DNA from: Pachyseris speciosa
Taxonomy: Eukaryota; Cnidaria; Anthozoa; Scleractinia; Pachyseridae
Assembly: GCA_016490735.1 (NCBI GenBank)
Contig: JAEMWC010000658.1
Span: 166,001-230,000, forward strand
Direction of reading: 5' to 3'
DNA: 64,000 nucleotides
The position numbers and the translations under genes are program-made. Shown here piece by piece: positions 48,459-57,702 of the stretch (position 1 is the stretch's first letter; every line of letters begins with the position of its first letter). The notes under the pieces were generated by a model, which was not told where the DNA came from, did no database searches, and saw nothing but the letters and a program-made list of their open reading frames with translations.

Positions 48459-49501
48459 ATATTATATCGTTGCATTAAAATTTGATGATGATCTAAAATT
48501 GTTTTTTCATCCAACATGAAATCCAAGTATACACAGAAAAAAATAATACAACCGTCTAAAGGTGCGATGGAACTTGGATTTAAATCACCAAAAGTCATTT
48601 GTTGACTGCCGGTTCTATTAGCAGCTGTAAAACTTCCAATATGTTTTTTGTTCCAATAGATTTTACGTTTGTTTGTATTAGGAGAAGATAAATTGTCCCA
48701 GTGAACAGATAAACAGTGCCAAACATTGATTTCACCCAGATCATTTACGGAATAATCTGCTAATTTTTTGAAATTTTGTATAGATGCTGCTGGACCAAAA
48801 TACACACAATTTGTTTGATCAACATCACTTATAGCTAAATTTGAACCATTGTAATAGCTGACAAACTTATCATAACCTCCATTGTCATGACCAAAAAGCC
48901 CATTTTTCCATGGATTTCCACCTGTATTTGAATTTAATTTGTAAACAATGAAGATATTAACAGCATTATTATTTAAATTGAGTTGACTTATCATTCTATG
49001 TGATCCATCAAACTTTAAAAAATAACGTCCATTAAGTTTCTCAGCCTTGGTACAAACAGTAGGTCTTGAATTTATGGTTGATTGTGTTGCATCATTTTCT
49101 TCATTTGAGAGATCGTATAATGTTTCAACTTTTCTGTTTGCATTCATATCTACAAAATCATCATTGGCTCTGTCAATTTGATAAACACATTTTGAGTATA
49201 ATCTGATAAATTCAGAAACCCATAAATCTAAAAAACTATCTGTAACAATATCAGAAACTTGTGATTTGACAACAACATGATCAGAATCATTGCCTGCTTT
49301 TACATTTGTCAAAAGTTTGTTTTCAAGATCATGATGCCCATCTTGAGTCAATCTAAATCCATTTCCATCATCACCTTTATCACCTTTTGGACCGATTAGA
49401 CCTCTATCACCTTCATCACCTTTGTCACCTTTATCACCTTTTGGACCTGTTTTACCAGTTCTTATATTATCTTTATTTGGCGAATTGTTGAATATACCCA
49501 T
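48455..49501 (-). CDS. Collagen-stalk fibre with LamG/lectin-like head
   Basis: The N-terminus MGIFNNSPNKDNIRTG is followed by about eleven Gly-X-Y triplets (residues ~18-50, GPKGDKGDKGDEGDRG), which should form a short trimeric collagen stalk. Residues ~100-348 read as a beta-sandwich of the concanavalin/LamG type: FLKFDGSHRMI, VNIFIVYKLN, NVWHCLSVHWD, KIYWNKKHIG and a final helix. This suits a virion fibre that binds host glycans or receptors. The first ~65 residues are homologous to the start of the neighbouring fibre gene (52389 downward), so a common base module carries different heads. Its stop overlaps the start of the next gene by 4 bases. Confidence 0.65.
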   Translation of the reverse strand: MGIFNNSPNKDNIRTGKTGPKGDKGDKGDEGDRGLIGPKGDKGDDGNGFRLTQDGHHDLENKLLTNVKAGNDSDHVVVKSQVSDIVTDSFLDLWVSEFIRLYSKCVYQIDRANDDFVDMNANRKVETLYDLSNEENDATQSTINSRPTVCTKAEKLNGRYFLKFDGSHRMISQLNLNNNAVNIFIVYKLNSNTGGNPWKNGLFGHDNGGYDKFVSYYNGSNLAISDVDQTNCVYFGPAASIQNFKKLADYSVNDLGEINVWHCLSVHWDNLSSPNTNKRKIYWNKKHIGSFTAANRTGSQQMTFGDLNPSSIAPLDGCIIFFCVYLDFMLDEKTILDHHQILMQRYNI

Positions 49502-49517
49502 ATATTATCATTTTAGA

Positions 49518-50273
49518 TTAATTCATGACTACTTCAAGTGTGAATGTTGTATCGAACGCACCTGTATTAGGATGTGAATAGTCAATTATAAAATAGCCTC
49601 TCGATAATGATTTATTGACTGTAACTGTTCTTATGTTTCTGCTCATAGAAGGAATTCTATATTCGAAAAAAGCTGCTGGTAATGGCAATGGCCCAGCACC
49701 TTCATTCTTTTTCTTGAAGTATAACATTCCGGGTTTTGTTCCTTGTATGATATACATTTTCTTTATATAAAAGTTATTGTTATGAATAACTAAAAATTCA
49801 GCGCCATTTATCAATACAGGCTTTAAAGTATTCTTATTATGTCCTTGTTTGGCTTTAACAAAGCAGTTTAAATATTGTATTTGACCGATTATTCCATTCC
49901 CATTCAAATTTAGATCACCTCCTAATTTCAGCCTGTAAAGAGCAAATCCACCTAAATCGAAAGCTGTTTCCATGATTACACCTGTAACGCTTGAACGAAA
50001 TAGATTCAAACCACCGTTATGAATTCTATAGCCATTCAGATTTAAATCACCACCAAGTTTAGCCTCACTTATAAGAAAGCTGTTCATATTAATATTATTT
50101 AGCATTGTCAATTCACCATTTTGACCGTCAAATAAGTTTGATGAATTATTAATCAAAGCATGTCCATTTAAATCTAAATATGTTTGTAGTTGTATTTTTT
50201 CATTCACGATTTTATAAGCTTCTGTGAAGTCGTAAACACTTGATGGAACGTCTACTGCTTCAAAGTCAATACC
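49518..50273 (-). pseudogene. Fibre gene 2, C-terminal part after an in-frame stop
   Basis: This frame is in phase with the long fibre frame and separated from it only by a TAA at 50274-50276. Open reading begins directly after that codon, and no ATG is needed if it was once continuous. It has strand-turn repeats (YLDLNGHAL, GGDLNLNGYRI, GGDLNLNGNGI) like a beta-helix or fibre shaft, then a beta-rich tip ending at 49518. The first codons are rich in D, E and V. It is either the tip of the same fibre or a separate gene started by a non-ATG codon; I favour the first. Confidence 0.55.
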
Positions 50274-51960
50274 TTATGCAACACAATGAACTTTGTACTT
50301 ATTTGGATAAGTTGGGTTAGCATTAATATGTATTGTACAATATAAATATTCAGGTGGTGAACTTACTGAAGGTTTTACAATCCATAATAAATATCTCGAA
50401 TGATCTTCGTTTCTGTTATCAAATTTTCTCCCTACAGTTTTATGAATTGTAATTCCACCAGTTGCACTGAATGTTACACTACTAAGACTCATTCCTTCAT
50501 AATCAGGAAATAGCCATTCAAGAATGAAAGTGTATTTTCCATCTTTTATTGTATACATATTAAATCCAATTCTAGCTCTGTAAATATGATTAGCTTCTTT
50601 ATTCAAGTCTACATCAATGACCTTTTTTGAAATCAAATGTTGTGAACGAGGTAAATTGACATATCCATTAACTTTCAAGCCATATTCAGTACTGACTTCA
50701 TCGATATCATTCATCAAATATTTGAAAGCATTCTTTGGATGAGAAGCAGATGAAATATGACTTTTTTCTAATTGATCTAAATTTACGGCATCGGTTTTAA
50801 TTGTTCCTTCTTTTAAGTTAATGATTTTATGCCCTCCAAGTTTCATATCCGCCGTCATTGCATTTGTTCCATTCAATAATAAAGTGTTTGCTCTGATGGT
50901 TTGTGAAGCTCGATTTAAAACTCTAAAGTTCACTGCATCAGTTTCATTCACCACGTCCGCTAAATTCGTCACTTTATTTCCACTCATTGACAAATTTCCA
51001 TACATCGCAGTCGAACCGTCTCGTCGAAGAAAATACTCGTCGGCATACCTTTTTGTCGCCGCATCGTCTAAATTTACGGGCGGAGCAAGATCAGTAATGG
51101 CATCGTTGTTCATATTTAGATTTTGTTGTGCGATTGCATCAAGTTTGGTTTGCAACCTCTGGTCCACATATTTTTTATTAACTGCATTTTCAGCTGGTGT
51201 ACTATTATCAACATCTTTTAAATCTTGAATTGTGTACCCGGCCATGTTCAGATCGCCCTCAGCTGGGTTGGTTCCATCCCTTTTTATGCAGCTTGCAATT
51301 TGAGAGTCAACATAGCTTTTGTTTGTGGCGTCAAGAATGTCTTTGGGGTAACCCATTCTTGTGATAAGGTTTTCCCCCATGTCCAGGTTTCCTGTCATTG
51401 AAACACTTCCATCTTTTTTAACTAAGTCCGATTTGTTAAAATTGGCAATTTGTGTGTCAACATATGATTTGTTTACAGCGTCTTGTGGGTTTGAGGGGTT
51501 ATCCTGCAGGTTGATGATTTTGTTTAATTTCATGTCAACATTACCACCAAATGCAACATGGCCGTTTTCGATTTCATAAGCTGGGTCATGGAGACAGTAA
51601 GACAAATTGGTATGAAAGCCAAAAGCTCCATAAACAATGATATGTGTTTTGGTGTTAGGCGCTGGAGCTGTGTTGGAAAGTTCCACCTGTATTATCGCTT
51701 GACCACCACTTCTTTTTTCAATTGTAAAAAGCTTCTTAATGTAACCATCAACATGTGGAGTTTTGAGGAAAGCTTTTTGAAACGGCTGTCCAGCGTCACG
51801 CATGTTAATTGTTGGAAGGGTTAAACTGATTGTTGCACTTCTTGGGTCTGATGGTGAGTAAAACTCAGTAACAAATGTGTACCGTCCATTACTCAATGAT
51901 GAAACATCAAAACGAATTTTAGATGTAAAGTTACCACTTCGTTTGATGAAAAAGACAATG
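50274..51960 (-). pseudogene. Fibre gene 2, tail-fibre-repeat shaft
   Basis: The long open stretch has at least six copies of a ~40-residue repeat of the form GNLDMxxNxIxNL ... DAVNKSYVD (for example VNKSYVDTQIANF, TNKSYVDSQIASC, VNKKYVDQRLQTK). This repeat is typical of bacteriophage tail fibres and some other viral fibres. Between and after the repeats are related beta-domains (RYTFVTEFYSPSD near the start, KYTFILEWLFPDY near the end). There is no ATG at its start; the frame continues upstream into the collagen part across a break at an A5/T5 run (about 51952-51956). It ends at TAA 50274-50276. Confidence 0.65.
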
Positions 51961-52389
51961 ACGACTTGTTTATGTGATAAGGTGATCTGTCAAAATTCTC
52001 AATTTGAAGGTTTTCCACACCACTGACTGCAGAAGACTTGGATATGTCTTTTAACAGAAAAGCGAATGGGTTGCGTTGAGTACCAGATGCTGATAAAATA
52101 AGGCTGTATCATTTTTTGCAGTGGGTGCTGCTACATTAGTCAATTTTTTGTTTTCGATATCATAATTACCATCTTGTGTTAATTTAAATCCATTATCACC
52201 TTTATCGCCTTTTGGACCAATTGGACCTCTATCACCTTTATCACCTTTATTACCTTTTGGACCAATTGGACCAGCTGGACCTCTATCACCTTTATCACCT
52301 TTTGGGCCACCAGGACCTCTATCACCTTTTGGACCTCTGTTACCACTTCTTATATTATCTTGATTTGGTAAAATGTTGAAAATACCCAT
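51961..52389 (-). pseudogene. Fibre gene 2, N-terminal collagen stalk
   Basis: ATG in TATATG context at 52387-52389. MGIFNILPNQDNIRSG leads into about 17 Gly-X-Y triplets (GPKGDRGPGGPKGDKGDRG and onward), then LTQDGNYDIENKKLTNV, matching the start of the 48455-49501 fibre. The frame ends at 52051, but a second frame from about 52095 down to 51960 encodes a domain (NPFAFLLKDISKSS) homologous to one later in the shaft (NAFKYLMNDIDEVS). So at least one frame break lies near 52095-52117. It would be the base that anchors the fibre to the capsid. Confidence 0.6.
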
Positions 52390-52400
52390 ATAATATTAGA

Positions 52401-53042
52401 TTAGATAACTCCATAAAAGTTTCTCTTAACTGTTTTCATTGGTTTGTCAACATAACAGAAGGAATGCGGTTTTTTAGTTGCTTCAATGTACTTTTGCTTA
52501 TCGATTCCAAGCTCTTGTGATATAATGTTTCTCTCTCTTGTGGATGGAAAATCATAGAGACAGAAATGGCTACAGTTAAGTCTGACAGATTTTGGACAAC
52601 CATAAAATGACTGTGTCAGATACAGTACTGAACAATTTTTGTGGCGACCTTGAATGAAATAGCTGATGATTTGATCTTGTTTTTTATCCGTCACGAAATC
52701 ATCAAACACAACCAGCCGCTGTAAATCAGTGTCTTTAATTTGTTCAACAGGTAAAATTTCATCTTGACTACAAATTAAAACGGGGTAACCAACTTGTTTG
52801 CTTATTATATCCATCACTTGCTGTAAATATTGATATTTGTCTTGATCCAAGTTTTTGGCGTATAGATGTATTTGATCATAATAGACTAACGGTTCCATAA
52901 TCAAGTGCATAAACAGTGTTGTCTTTCCGGATCCAGAATTTCCAGCCAATAACATGCTGAATGTATCTTTTGGCATATATGGATACAACTGTCTGAAAGA
53001 CTTGTTTGAATTCTGAATTATATCGTAATTTGGTATTTCCAT
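52401..53042 (-). CDS. DNA-packaging ATPase (A32/FtsK-HerA type)
   Basis: A 213-residue intact frame with Walker A GNSGSGKT (residues 34-41) and Walker B LVVFDDF (about 110-116), followed by a polar sensor region (GRHKNCSVLYLTQSF). Size and motif spacing match the genome-packaging ATPases of Polintons, adintoviruses and poxvirus A32 relatives, which pump DNA into preformed capsids. It is the first gene of the minus block and shares a 36-bp divergent start region with the coiled-coil gene at 53079. No damage is seen. Confidence 0.85.
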   Translation of the reverse strand: MEIPNYDIIQNSNKSFRQLYPYMPKDTFSMLLAGNSGSGKTTLFMHLIMEPLVYYDQIHLYAKNLDQDKYQYLQQVMDIISKQVGYPVLICSQDEILPVEQIKDTDLQRLVVFDDFVTDKKQDQIISYFIQGRHKNCSVLYLTQSFYGCPKSVRLNCSHFCLYDFPSTRERNIISQELGIDKQKYIEATKKPHSFCYVDKPMKTVKRNFYGVI

Positions 53043-53084
53043 ATGTTAATAGTTTAGATTAGTCTAACACATTTGTATATGGAT
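53035..53084. promoter_or_regulatory. Compact bidirectional start region with TATATG motif
   Basis: The ATPase ATG (minus, 53042) and the coiled-coil ATG (plus, 53079) are only 36 bases apart, so any promoters must overlap the starts. The plus start reads GTATATG and the minus start CATATG. The exact hexamer TATATG also contains the starts at 48026, 48458, 49501 and 52389 on the minus strand, and 53923, 54721, 54974, 56368 and 59761 on the plus strand. Variants (TATAATG, ATAAATG) occur at 57489, 60897 and 60991. This looks like a shared initiator-type signal. Confidence 0.55.
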
Positions 53085-53477
53085 ATTGAACGTATGAAAA
53101 GGCTTCTTAAAAGTGGAATTGAAGCTGGAAATAGGACGAGTGAAGTTCGTAATGTTGTCAAGACTTACGAAAACAGAAAACAGGATGCATATGATGAAAC
53201 GTCAGAATTACTGAAACCCTCTATTGATGTTCAGAAGAGTGTGAAAGCAAGTGTTGACAAAAAACAGGATGAAGTCATTGAACAGTTGAAACAAAATCAA
53301 CTGGCTTTGACGCAAGGACTTGATGATGTTATTGAAGCCAATAGAAGAGCTATTACAATGGGTATGGAACTTCCTAAAGCCATTGAAGCACCAAAAGATG
53401 TGGATATTGAACCCGACATTTTAAAGATCGATAACTATTTCGATAAAGATGACAGAATTATATTAAAAAAATTATAA
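53079..53477 (+). CDS. Coiled-coil structural protein, N-terminal part
   Basis: I start at the ATG at 53079 (in TATATG), not at the TTG six bases earlier. About 132 residues are almost wholly helical and charged (MKRLLKSGIEAGNRTSEVR, then KASVDKKQDEVIEQLKQNQL), with a Pro/Asp-rich end. The frame ends at 53475-53477, immediately after an A7 run (53465-53471). The next frame continues without an ATG, so the two probably form one protein of about 280 residues. The family is not recognised; position between ATPase and penton suggests a virion or scaffold role. Confidence 0.55.
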   Translation: MDIERMKRLLKSGIEAGNRTSEVRNVVKTYENRKQDAYDETSELLKPSIDVQKSVKASVDKKQDEVIEQLKQNQLALTQGLDDVIEANRRAITMGMELPKAIEAPKDVDIEPDILKIDNYFDKDDRIILKKL

Positions 53478-53916
53478 GTTTTTGAAACCAAGCGATTTGA
53501 CTCAAGTCCTCCCACAAAAACTTGTCGAAGAAAAGAAAAAAGCTGCAGATATCGCCAAAAGATTAGGAAATAAAAAATCAAAAATAAAAAATCCAGAAGA
53601 TAAACAATCTTATGATCAAGAATTACAAACTTTAAAGAAATATAGAGAAACGATTGCAGATGTATTAGCTTCTTACAAATACAAAACAGGACAAGGTATG
53701 AAAAAGAGAAAAGTGCAATATGGAGCTGGTGTTGTCCATTATAATAATATCGGTGACTTGCTTTCACGACTACAGTTACTCGGTGGGTCCATTTTTGCTG
53801 GTAATAATAGCATGGGTGTGAGAAATGAGTTTGTAAACATATTGCATACATTAAGCAAACTGGGTATTGTTTCAAATAAGGAGCTAAATAAAATAATGAC
53901 TAGATATCTAATGTAA
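53467..53916 (+). pseudogene. Coiled-coil structural protein, C-terminal part in shifted frame
   Basis: The frame opens within the A7 homopolymer and lacks its own ATG near the start. It is Lys-rich and helical (LVEEKKKAADIAKRLGNKKS), then has a Gly/Tyr patch (YKTGQGMKKRKVQYGAG) and a compact helical end (GDLLSRLQLLGGSIFAGN, LHTLSKLGIVSNKEL). The last part is typical of small phage- or virus-type proteins, but I cannot name it. Most likely this is the downstream half of the preceding gene, separated by a one-base homopolymer difference. Confidence 0.5.
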
Positions 53917-53922
53917 TCGTAT

Positions 53923-54279
53923 ATGACAGAAATTGCATTACGATTCAACAGTAAAAACAGAGATAAAGTGGGTGTCAGCGAGAGCCATGATTTCACAAAA
54001 AGATTTAATACTCCAATTGAATTGTCAAATGACATGAAATATGAAATAGCTGTTAAGTCTATCAACATGACATACAGCTGGTATAACATAAGAGAATCTT
54101 ATGGGAATAATCAAATTAAATATAGCCATGAGAAAGGCGCAAACTGGGAAACAATTACATTTGTCGATGGCATGTATTCATATGATGAAATCGGCACTTA
54201 CATTCATGAGCGCTTGAGAAAAAATGGACACATACTGAATCCATCTGAAACAGATAAAAAAAATATAAGTATGGTATAA
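53923..54279 (+). CDS. Penton-like minor capsid protein, N-terminal part
   Basis: ATG in TATATG. The frame starts TEIALRFNSKNRD and includes YEIAVKSINMTYSWYNIRES and NNQIKYSH, then FVDGMYSYDEIGTYIHERL, features I associate with the single-jelly-roll minor capsid (penton) proteins of Polintons. It stops at 54279, just after an A8 run (54256-54263). The continuation in another frame completes a protein of about 260 residues, the usual penton size. It would sit at the five-fold vertices and hold the fibres. Confidence 0.7.
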   Translation: MTEIALRFNSKNRDKVGVSESHDFTKRFNTPIELSNDMKYEIAVKSINMTYSWYNIRESYGNNQIKYSHEKGANWETITFVDGMYSYDEIGTYIHERLRKNGHILNPSETDKKNISMV

Positions 54280-54707
54280 ATTTATCTTTCATTTTATCAA
54301 CATATCGTATTCTGATCGAGCTCAATGAGAACTATCAAGTGGATCTAAGAAATTCAGATTTCGGAAAACTGATCGTTTTTGATTCAAAGATAGTGCCAGA
54401 AACAGAATATGGAACAAATTTACCTGACATAACGCGTGGAGTAGATGAAATATACGTCAATTGTGACAAGGTGACAGACAACATTGTTGATGGAAATTCA
54501 ACAAATACCATCGCTGTTATTCCATTAACTGATCTTGTCAGAAGTTTGCCGTTTAATTACAGCCCTCTTTTTCTTTCATGGAATCCAATATCGACACATA
54601 AAATCAGTTCAATTCGTTTTTACATCACAGACGCAAACAGAAATCCAGTACATTTGAATGGAATAGATTGGTATATTGAATTATTCTTGAGAGGGACTGA
54701 ATTATAA
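54264..54707 (+). pseudogene. Penton-like minor capsid protein, C-terminal part in shifted frame
   Basis: Open from the A8 run without an ATG. It encodes the second half of the jelly roll: LIELNENYQVDLRNSDFGK, then LPDITRGVDEIYVNCDKVTD and ending SSIRFYITDANRNPVHLNG and WYIELFLRGTEL. The end resembles the conserved C-terminus of Polinton minor capsid proteins. With the previous entry it forms one gene broken by a single homopolymer-length difference. Confidence 0.65.
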
Positions 54708-54720
54708 AACCTAATAGTAT

Positions 54721-54951
54721 ATGAAAAGGTTTGAATTAAAAAAATATGAACATTATGGTGAAGGTGTCTTAACTGACCTTACCAAAACAGCTGTAAAAAA
54801 AGCAACTGAAAAAGCAGCTACAACAATTGGTGAACATGCTGGCAAAAAAGGTGGTGATAAAATAATAGAACTTTTAAGCAAGAGAAAGAATGGAGCTAAG
54901 AGTGGGCGTGGTATTAAAAGAGGCCGTGGAAGACCTCGAAAAATTAAGTAA
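54721..54951 (+). CDS. Small basic core-like peptide
   Basis: A 76-residue intact frame starting in TATATG. A hydrophobic/alanine-rich middle (AVKKATEKAATTIGEHAGKK) is followed by a strongly basic Gly/Arg tail, RGIKRGRGRPRK, which contains an AT-hook type RGRP core. This composition matches small DNA-condensing core peptides of adenovirus-like particles. It is placed between minor and major capsid genes. No enzyme motif is present. Confidence 0.55.
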   Translation: MKRFELKKYEHYGEGVLTDLTKTAVKKATEKAATTIGEHAGKKGGDKIIELLSKRKNGAKSGRGIKRGRGRPRKIK

Positions 54952-54973
54952 CTTTTATCTAACACAATAATAT

Positions 54974-55264
54974 ATGTCAAACTATCGCGACTCAAAATAT
55001 ATCGAACGATATGAAGATGCGGTGTTCGAATTAGAGACAGCACTTAATACTGTAGTAGCAAATAATGCTCATCAGAGGAAAACAGGTTACCGATTTGTTG
55101 TTGATAACAGTGTAGAGACTACACCATTTGACTGGTATAATGCCCGTTTTAATGTTATTTTCATTGTAAAAAAGCTTGCAGATGGAGCTGACATTGCTGC
55201 TGCAGATCGAAATGGTATTGTTAATTCAATTCACGCTCTTATTAACACCATTAATGTAAAATGA
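54974..55264 (+). CDS. Major capsid protein, N-terminal part
   Basis: ATG in ATATATG. 96 residues with YRDSKYIERYEDAVFELETA, then GYRFVVDNSVETTPFDWYNA and NGIVNSIHALINTINVK. The stop overlaps the ATG of the next frame (ATGA at 55261-55264), at an A4 run. The content reads as the first strands of the same double-jelly-roll protein. The two frames differ by a single base, so I treat this as the split front of the capsid gene; translational coupling of two genes is the alternative. Confidence 0.6.
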   Translation: MSNYRDSKYIERYEDAVFELETALNTVVANNAHQRKTGYRFVVDNSVETTPFDWYNARFNVIFIVKKLADGADIAAADRNGIVNSIHALINTINVK

Positions 55265-56259
55265 ATGGTATTGATGTTTATGAATGCCGAGATGCAAACC
55301 AAGCCACAAATATTAAGTCGTTGCTTGAGTATTCACAGGGTTATGCTGCAAGTCAGGGAACTAATGAGTTCTTCTATCTTGACACCAGCGGAGATGCTGA
55401 AAACAGAGCGGCACAAGCTGCTTATAACGTTGGATTTACAAAAAGAGAGAATCCGTTGAATGGTGCAAATGGTTCTGTAAATGCAGAGATAGCATTGAAC
55501 AGATACGGTTTTTTCAAGAGCTTTTGGGATGAACTTATGCCTAACTCAAAAGTAGAGGTGAACCTAACACTTGAAAGTGATGACAATCTTGTTTGGCAGG
55601 CTTCTGATGATTGTCGTGTGGTACTAACTAAATTCCAGCTAATTGTTCCTCGTATTATTTTTAATTCTGCGGGAAAGTCCTTGTACATGAGCAAGTATCT
55701 TGACAATAGAAAGTGGACTTACATGAGAGAAATGGTTGAGAGAGGTAATTCAACAAGACAGCAGTCAGCCAATTTCCGTATCTCCACAGGAATAAACAAA
55801 CCGAGGCATGTATTTGTGTTCATCATCAATGACCTTAATGATTCGAATCAGGAAACTAATAAATTCTTGTACAACACTTTTAATGTTGTCAACAATAGAA
55901 AACTGAATGATTGTTATCTTGAGGTAGGGAATGGAAATGATTATCCTGAGGTTCATTACAAACCTTCAACAGAGCCTGCAAGAGTGTTCAGAGATGTTTT
56001 GAAATATGTTCATGCTGTAAATGACTTCAGTGATAGCACTCTTCTCAACAGAGCAAACTTTGGCACAATATTCCCTTTCGTTTACTTTGATCTGACGAAA
56101 CAGAAACAGGACATTAAAGATGGAATGACAAAACTGGCTTTCAAATACACTTTGAGTGCAACAACAAATGCTGATTACAGTGTGTATGCATTGGTTCTCT
56201 ATGAGCAGGATATTGAGATGAGAAAGACTGATGGAAAGTTGATTCTGAGATCTATGTAA
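55261..56259 (+). CDS. Double-jelly-roll major capsid protein (hexon-like), main part
   Basis: A 332-residue intact frame. Recognisable blocks are LEYSQGYAASQGTNEFFYLD, YGFFKSFWDELMPNSKVEV (the loop before the first barrel), VVLTKFQLIVPRIIFNSAGK, KPRHVFVFIIND, DCYLEVGNGNDYPEVHY and FPFVYFDLTKQKQDIKDG. This pattern is that of the cnidarian Polinton/adintovirus major capsid protein, which builds the pseudo-hexagonal shell. With the 96-residue front it reaches about 430 residues, on the short side for the family. No internal stops; good coding composition throughout. Confidence 0.8.
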   Translation: MNGIDVYECRDANQATNIKSLLEYSQGYAASQGTNEFFYLDTSGDAENRAAQAAYNVGFTKRENPLNGANGSVNAEIALNRYGFFKSFWDELMPNSKVEVNLTLESDDNLVWQASDDCRVVLTKFQLIVPRIIFNSAGKSLYMSKYLDNRKWTYMREMVERGNSTRQQSANFRISTGINKPRHVFVFIINDLNDSNQETNKFLYNTFNVVNNRKLNDCYLEVGNGNDYPEVHYKPSTEPARVFRDVLKYVHAVNDFSDSTLLNRANFGTIFPFVYFDLTKQKQDIKDGMTKLAFKYTLSATTNADYSVYALVLYEQDIEMRKTDGKLILRSM

Positions 56260-56367
56260 ATGGAATAATTAATTGAAAATAATTAAATAAATTAATAAAT
56301 AATTAAATAATTAAATAAATTAAATCATAATTTATATTAAATACAATTTAGTATAAACATATATTAT
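56260..56367. other. AT-rich spacer of AAATAATT repeats
   Basis: Short, almost pure A/T spacer of AATAATTAAAT-like repeats between the capsid gene and the next start; possible promoter or terminator. Confidence 0.5.
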
Positions 56368-57140
56368 ATGACTACTTATCATCCTCATGGAGGGAGACTT
56401 TCAGAAGGTCAGAAAGAAAAATTAGCAAAAGCTATTAAATCAAATTCAGCTGTAACATTGAGGTTATCGCATAATGAATTATCTGGCAATGATCAACTTA
56501 TGTTGACCAAAAGACAAATCAATAAACTGATGAAATCAAAAAGATTGGGAAAAGGATCAGACATCAGTATATCAAAATCACAAATCAGAAAAGCAGTTGT
56601 GCATGGAGGTTCTCTTTGGTCAAGTCTTTTTTCACTTGGAACAAGACTATTGCCATATGCAGGTAAGGCAGTAGCTAAAGCGGCTCCAGCATTGGCCACA
56701 GGTGCTCTTTCTTCATTAGCAAGTCTCGGCATTGATAAATTATTTGGAAAGAAACAAAAAGGAGGATTCATTATTCCCAATGAAAACTTGTCCCAACTAT
56801 TGAATTTTAGAAATTTATTGAATGTGAGACAAATGGCTGATCTTGTAAATGCGATGCAGTCTGGTGGACAACTTGCTATCAAACCAACAAAAACTCAGTC
56901 TGGTGGTTTTCTTGGAACACTTTTAGCTAGCATTGGAATTCCTCTGCTTATGAAAGCCTTGACTGGAAAAGGTTTGCATGTTGAACGCAGTCGTCCAAGA
57001 CGGTCGCTGCCGGTATATGTTCCAGATAATATTCAAACTAGTAAAATAAATACAATTGGTGGAAAACATGCTATGATGCCATGGAGATCACCCCCAGTTG
57101 TTGGTACATGGGATAACCCAATTGGTTATGGAATGAAAAA
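56368..57140 (+). CDS. pVI-like minor capsid / membrane-active protein
   Basis: ATG in TATATG. Residues 1-75 are polar with ordered repeats of Leu (LTKRQINKLMKSKRLG). Residues ~78-125 are a Gly/Ala-rich amphipathic region (GGSLWSSLFSLGTRLLPYAG, LATGALSSLASLGIDKLFG), and two more Gly-Gly hydrophobic segments follow (SGGFLGTLLASIGIPLLMKA). The last part is Pro/Arg-rich and ends in GYGMKKKK. This resembles the membrane-lytic internal protein (pVI/pX type) of adenovirus-like particles, with GG sites that could be protease targets. The frame does not stop here but runs on into a protease segment after an A10 run (about 57136-57145). Confidence 0.55.
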
Positions 57141-57474
57141 AAAAAAGAACCTCAGGAAAAGGGCTTCTATTAGGAAAAAACAGCCCATTCAATTCAATCC
57201 CAATTCTGGGGACAATACTCTAAAATTCATAAATAAACCCTTATTCAACTTTGATTTATTGAATTGGGTGAAACAACTTGGTATAAAACATTTCAGAGGT
57301 GTTTCCAGTCGGGATGCTTTGCCAAGACAAATCAAAAACAAAGAGTGTGGAATAGTCAATCTTGACACTCAGATTGGACCTGGTTCAGTTCAGTTCAGTT
57401 CAGTTCAGTTCAGTTCAGTTCAACAGATGTGAGTGTCAATCACAGATTCATCATAGACTACTTCAAAAATATCT
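57141..57474 (+). pseudogene. Adenain-like maturation protease, truncated
   Basis: In the same frame as the pVI-like part, LFNFDLLNWVKQLGIKHFRG, VSSRDALP and KECGIVNLDTQIGPG match the N-terminal portion of Polinton adenain-type cysteine proteases, up to the Gly-rich stretch just before the catalytic His. At that point the sequence becomes eight GTTCA units (57383-57422), and the frame stops at 57432. The segment carrying the catalytic His, Asp/Glu and Cys is missing. About 15 codons of a possible original C-terminus can be read in another frame up to 57474. This copy cannot process capsid proteins. Confidence 0.65.
57383..57422. repeat. GTTCA pentanucleotide microsatellite, 8 units
   Basis: Eight perfect GTTCA units interrupt the protease gene exactly where its catalytic core should follow. 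Confidence 0.95.
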
Positions 57475-57488
57475 AACTTACTGATATA

Positions 57489-57702
57489 ATGGTGAAATCA
57501 TATTGTGTTAAACAGAAGAAAATCACTTAATGTGTACCTGGAAGTGAAAGATATCAAAAGACAAAAAAATGGTCGAACTATGATGAAATGCACTTGTGCT
57601 GAATGTGGAATAACAAAGACTAAATTCGCCAAGAGACTGGGAAACGGATTGGCCCGTCTGAAGGGGCGGGCATACAAGATTCAGCCGCAGATATGGCACT
57701 AA
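57489..57702 (+). pseudogene. Small Cys-rich basic protein, broken
   Basis: The ATG at 57489 (TATAATG) begins VKSYCVKQKKIT, then an in-frame TAA (57528-57530), then CVPGSERYQK. A shift at an A7 run (57563-57569) leads to MMKCTCAECGITKTKFAKR and a basic end. Two Cys pairs (CTCAEC and the earlier Cys residues) suggest a zinc-binding peptide. Similar small Cys-rich proteins occur in Polintons, but I have no function for it. It ends a few bases inside the next gene. Confidence 0.45.
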
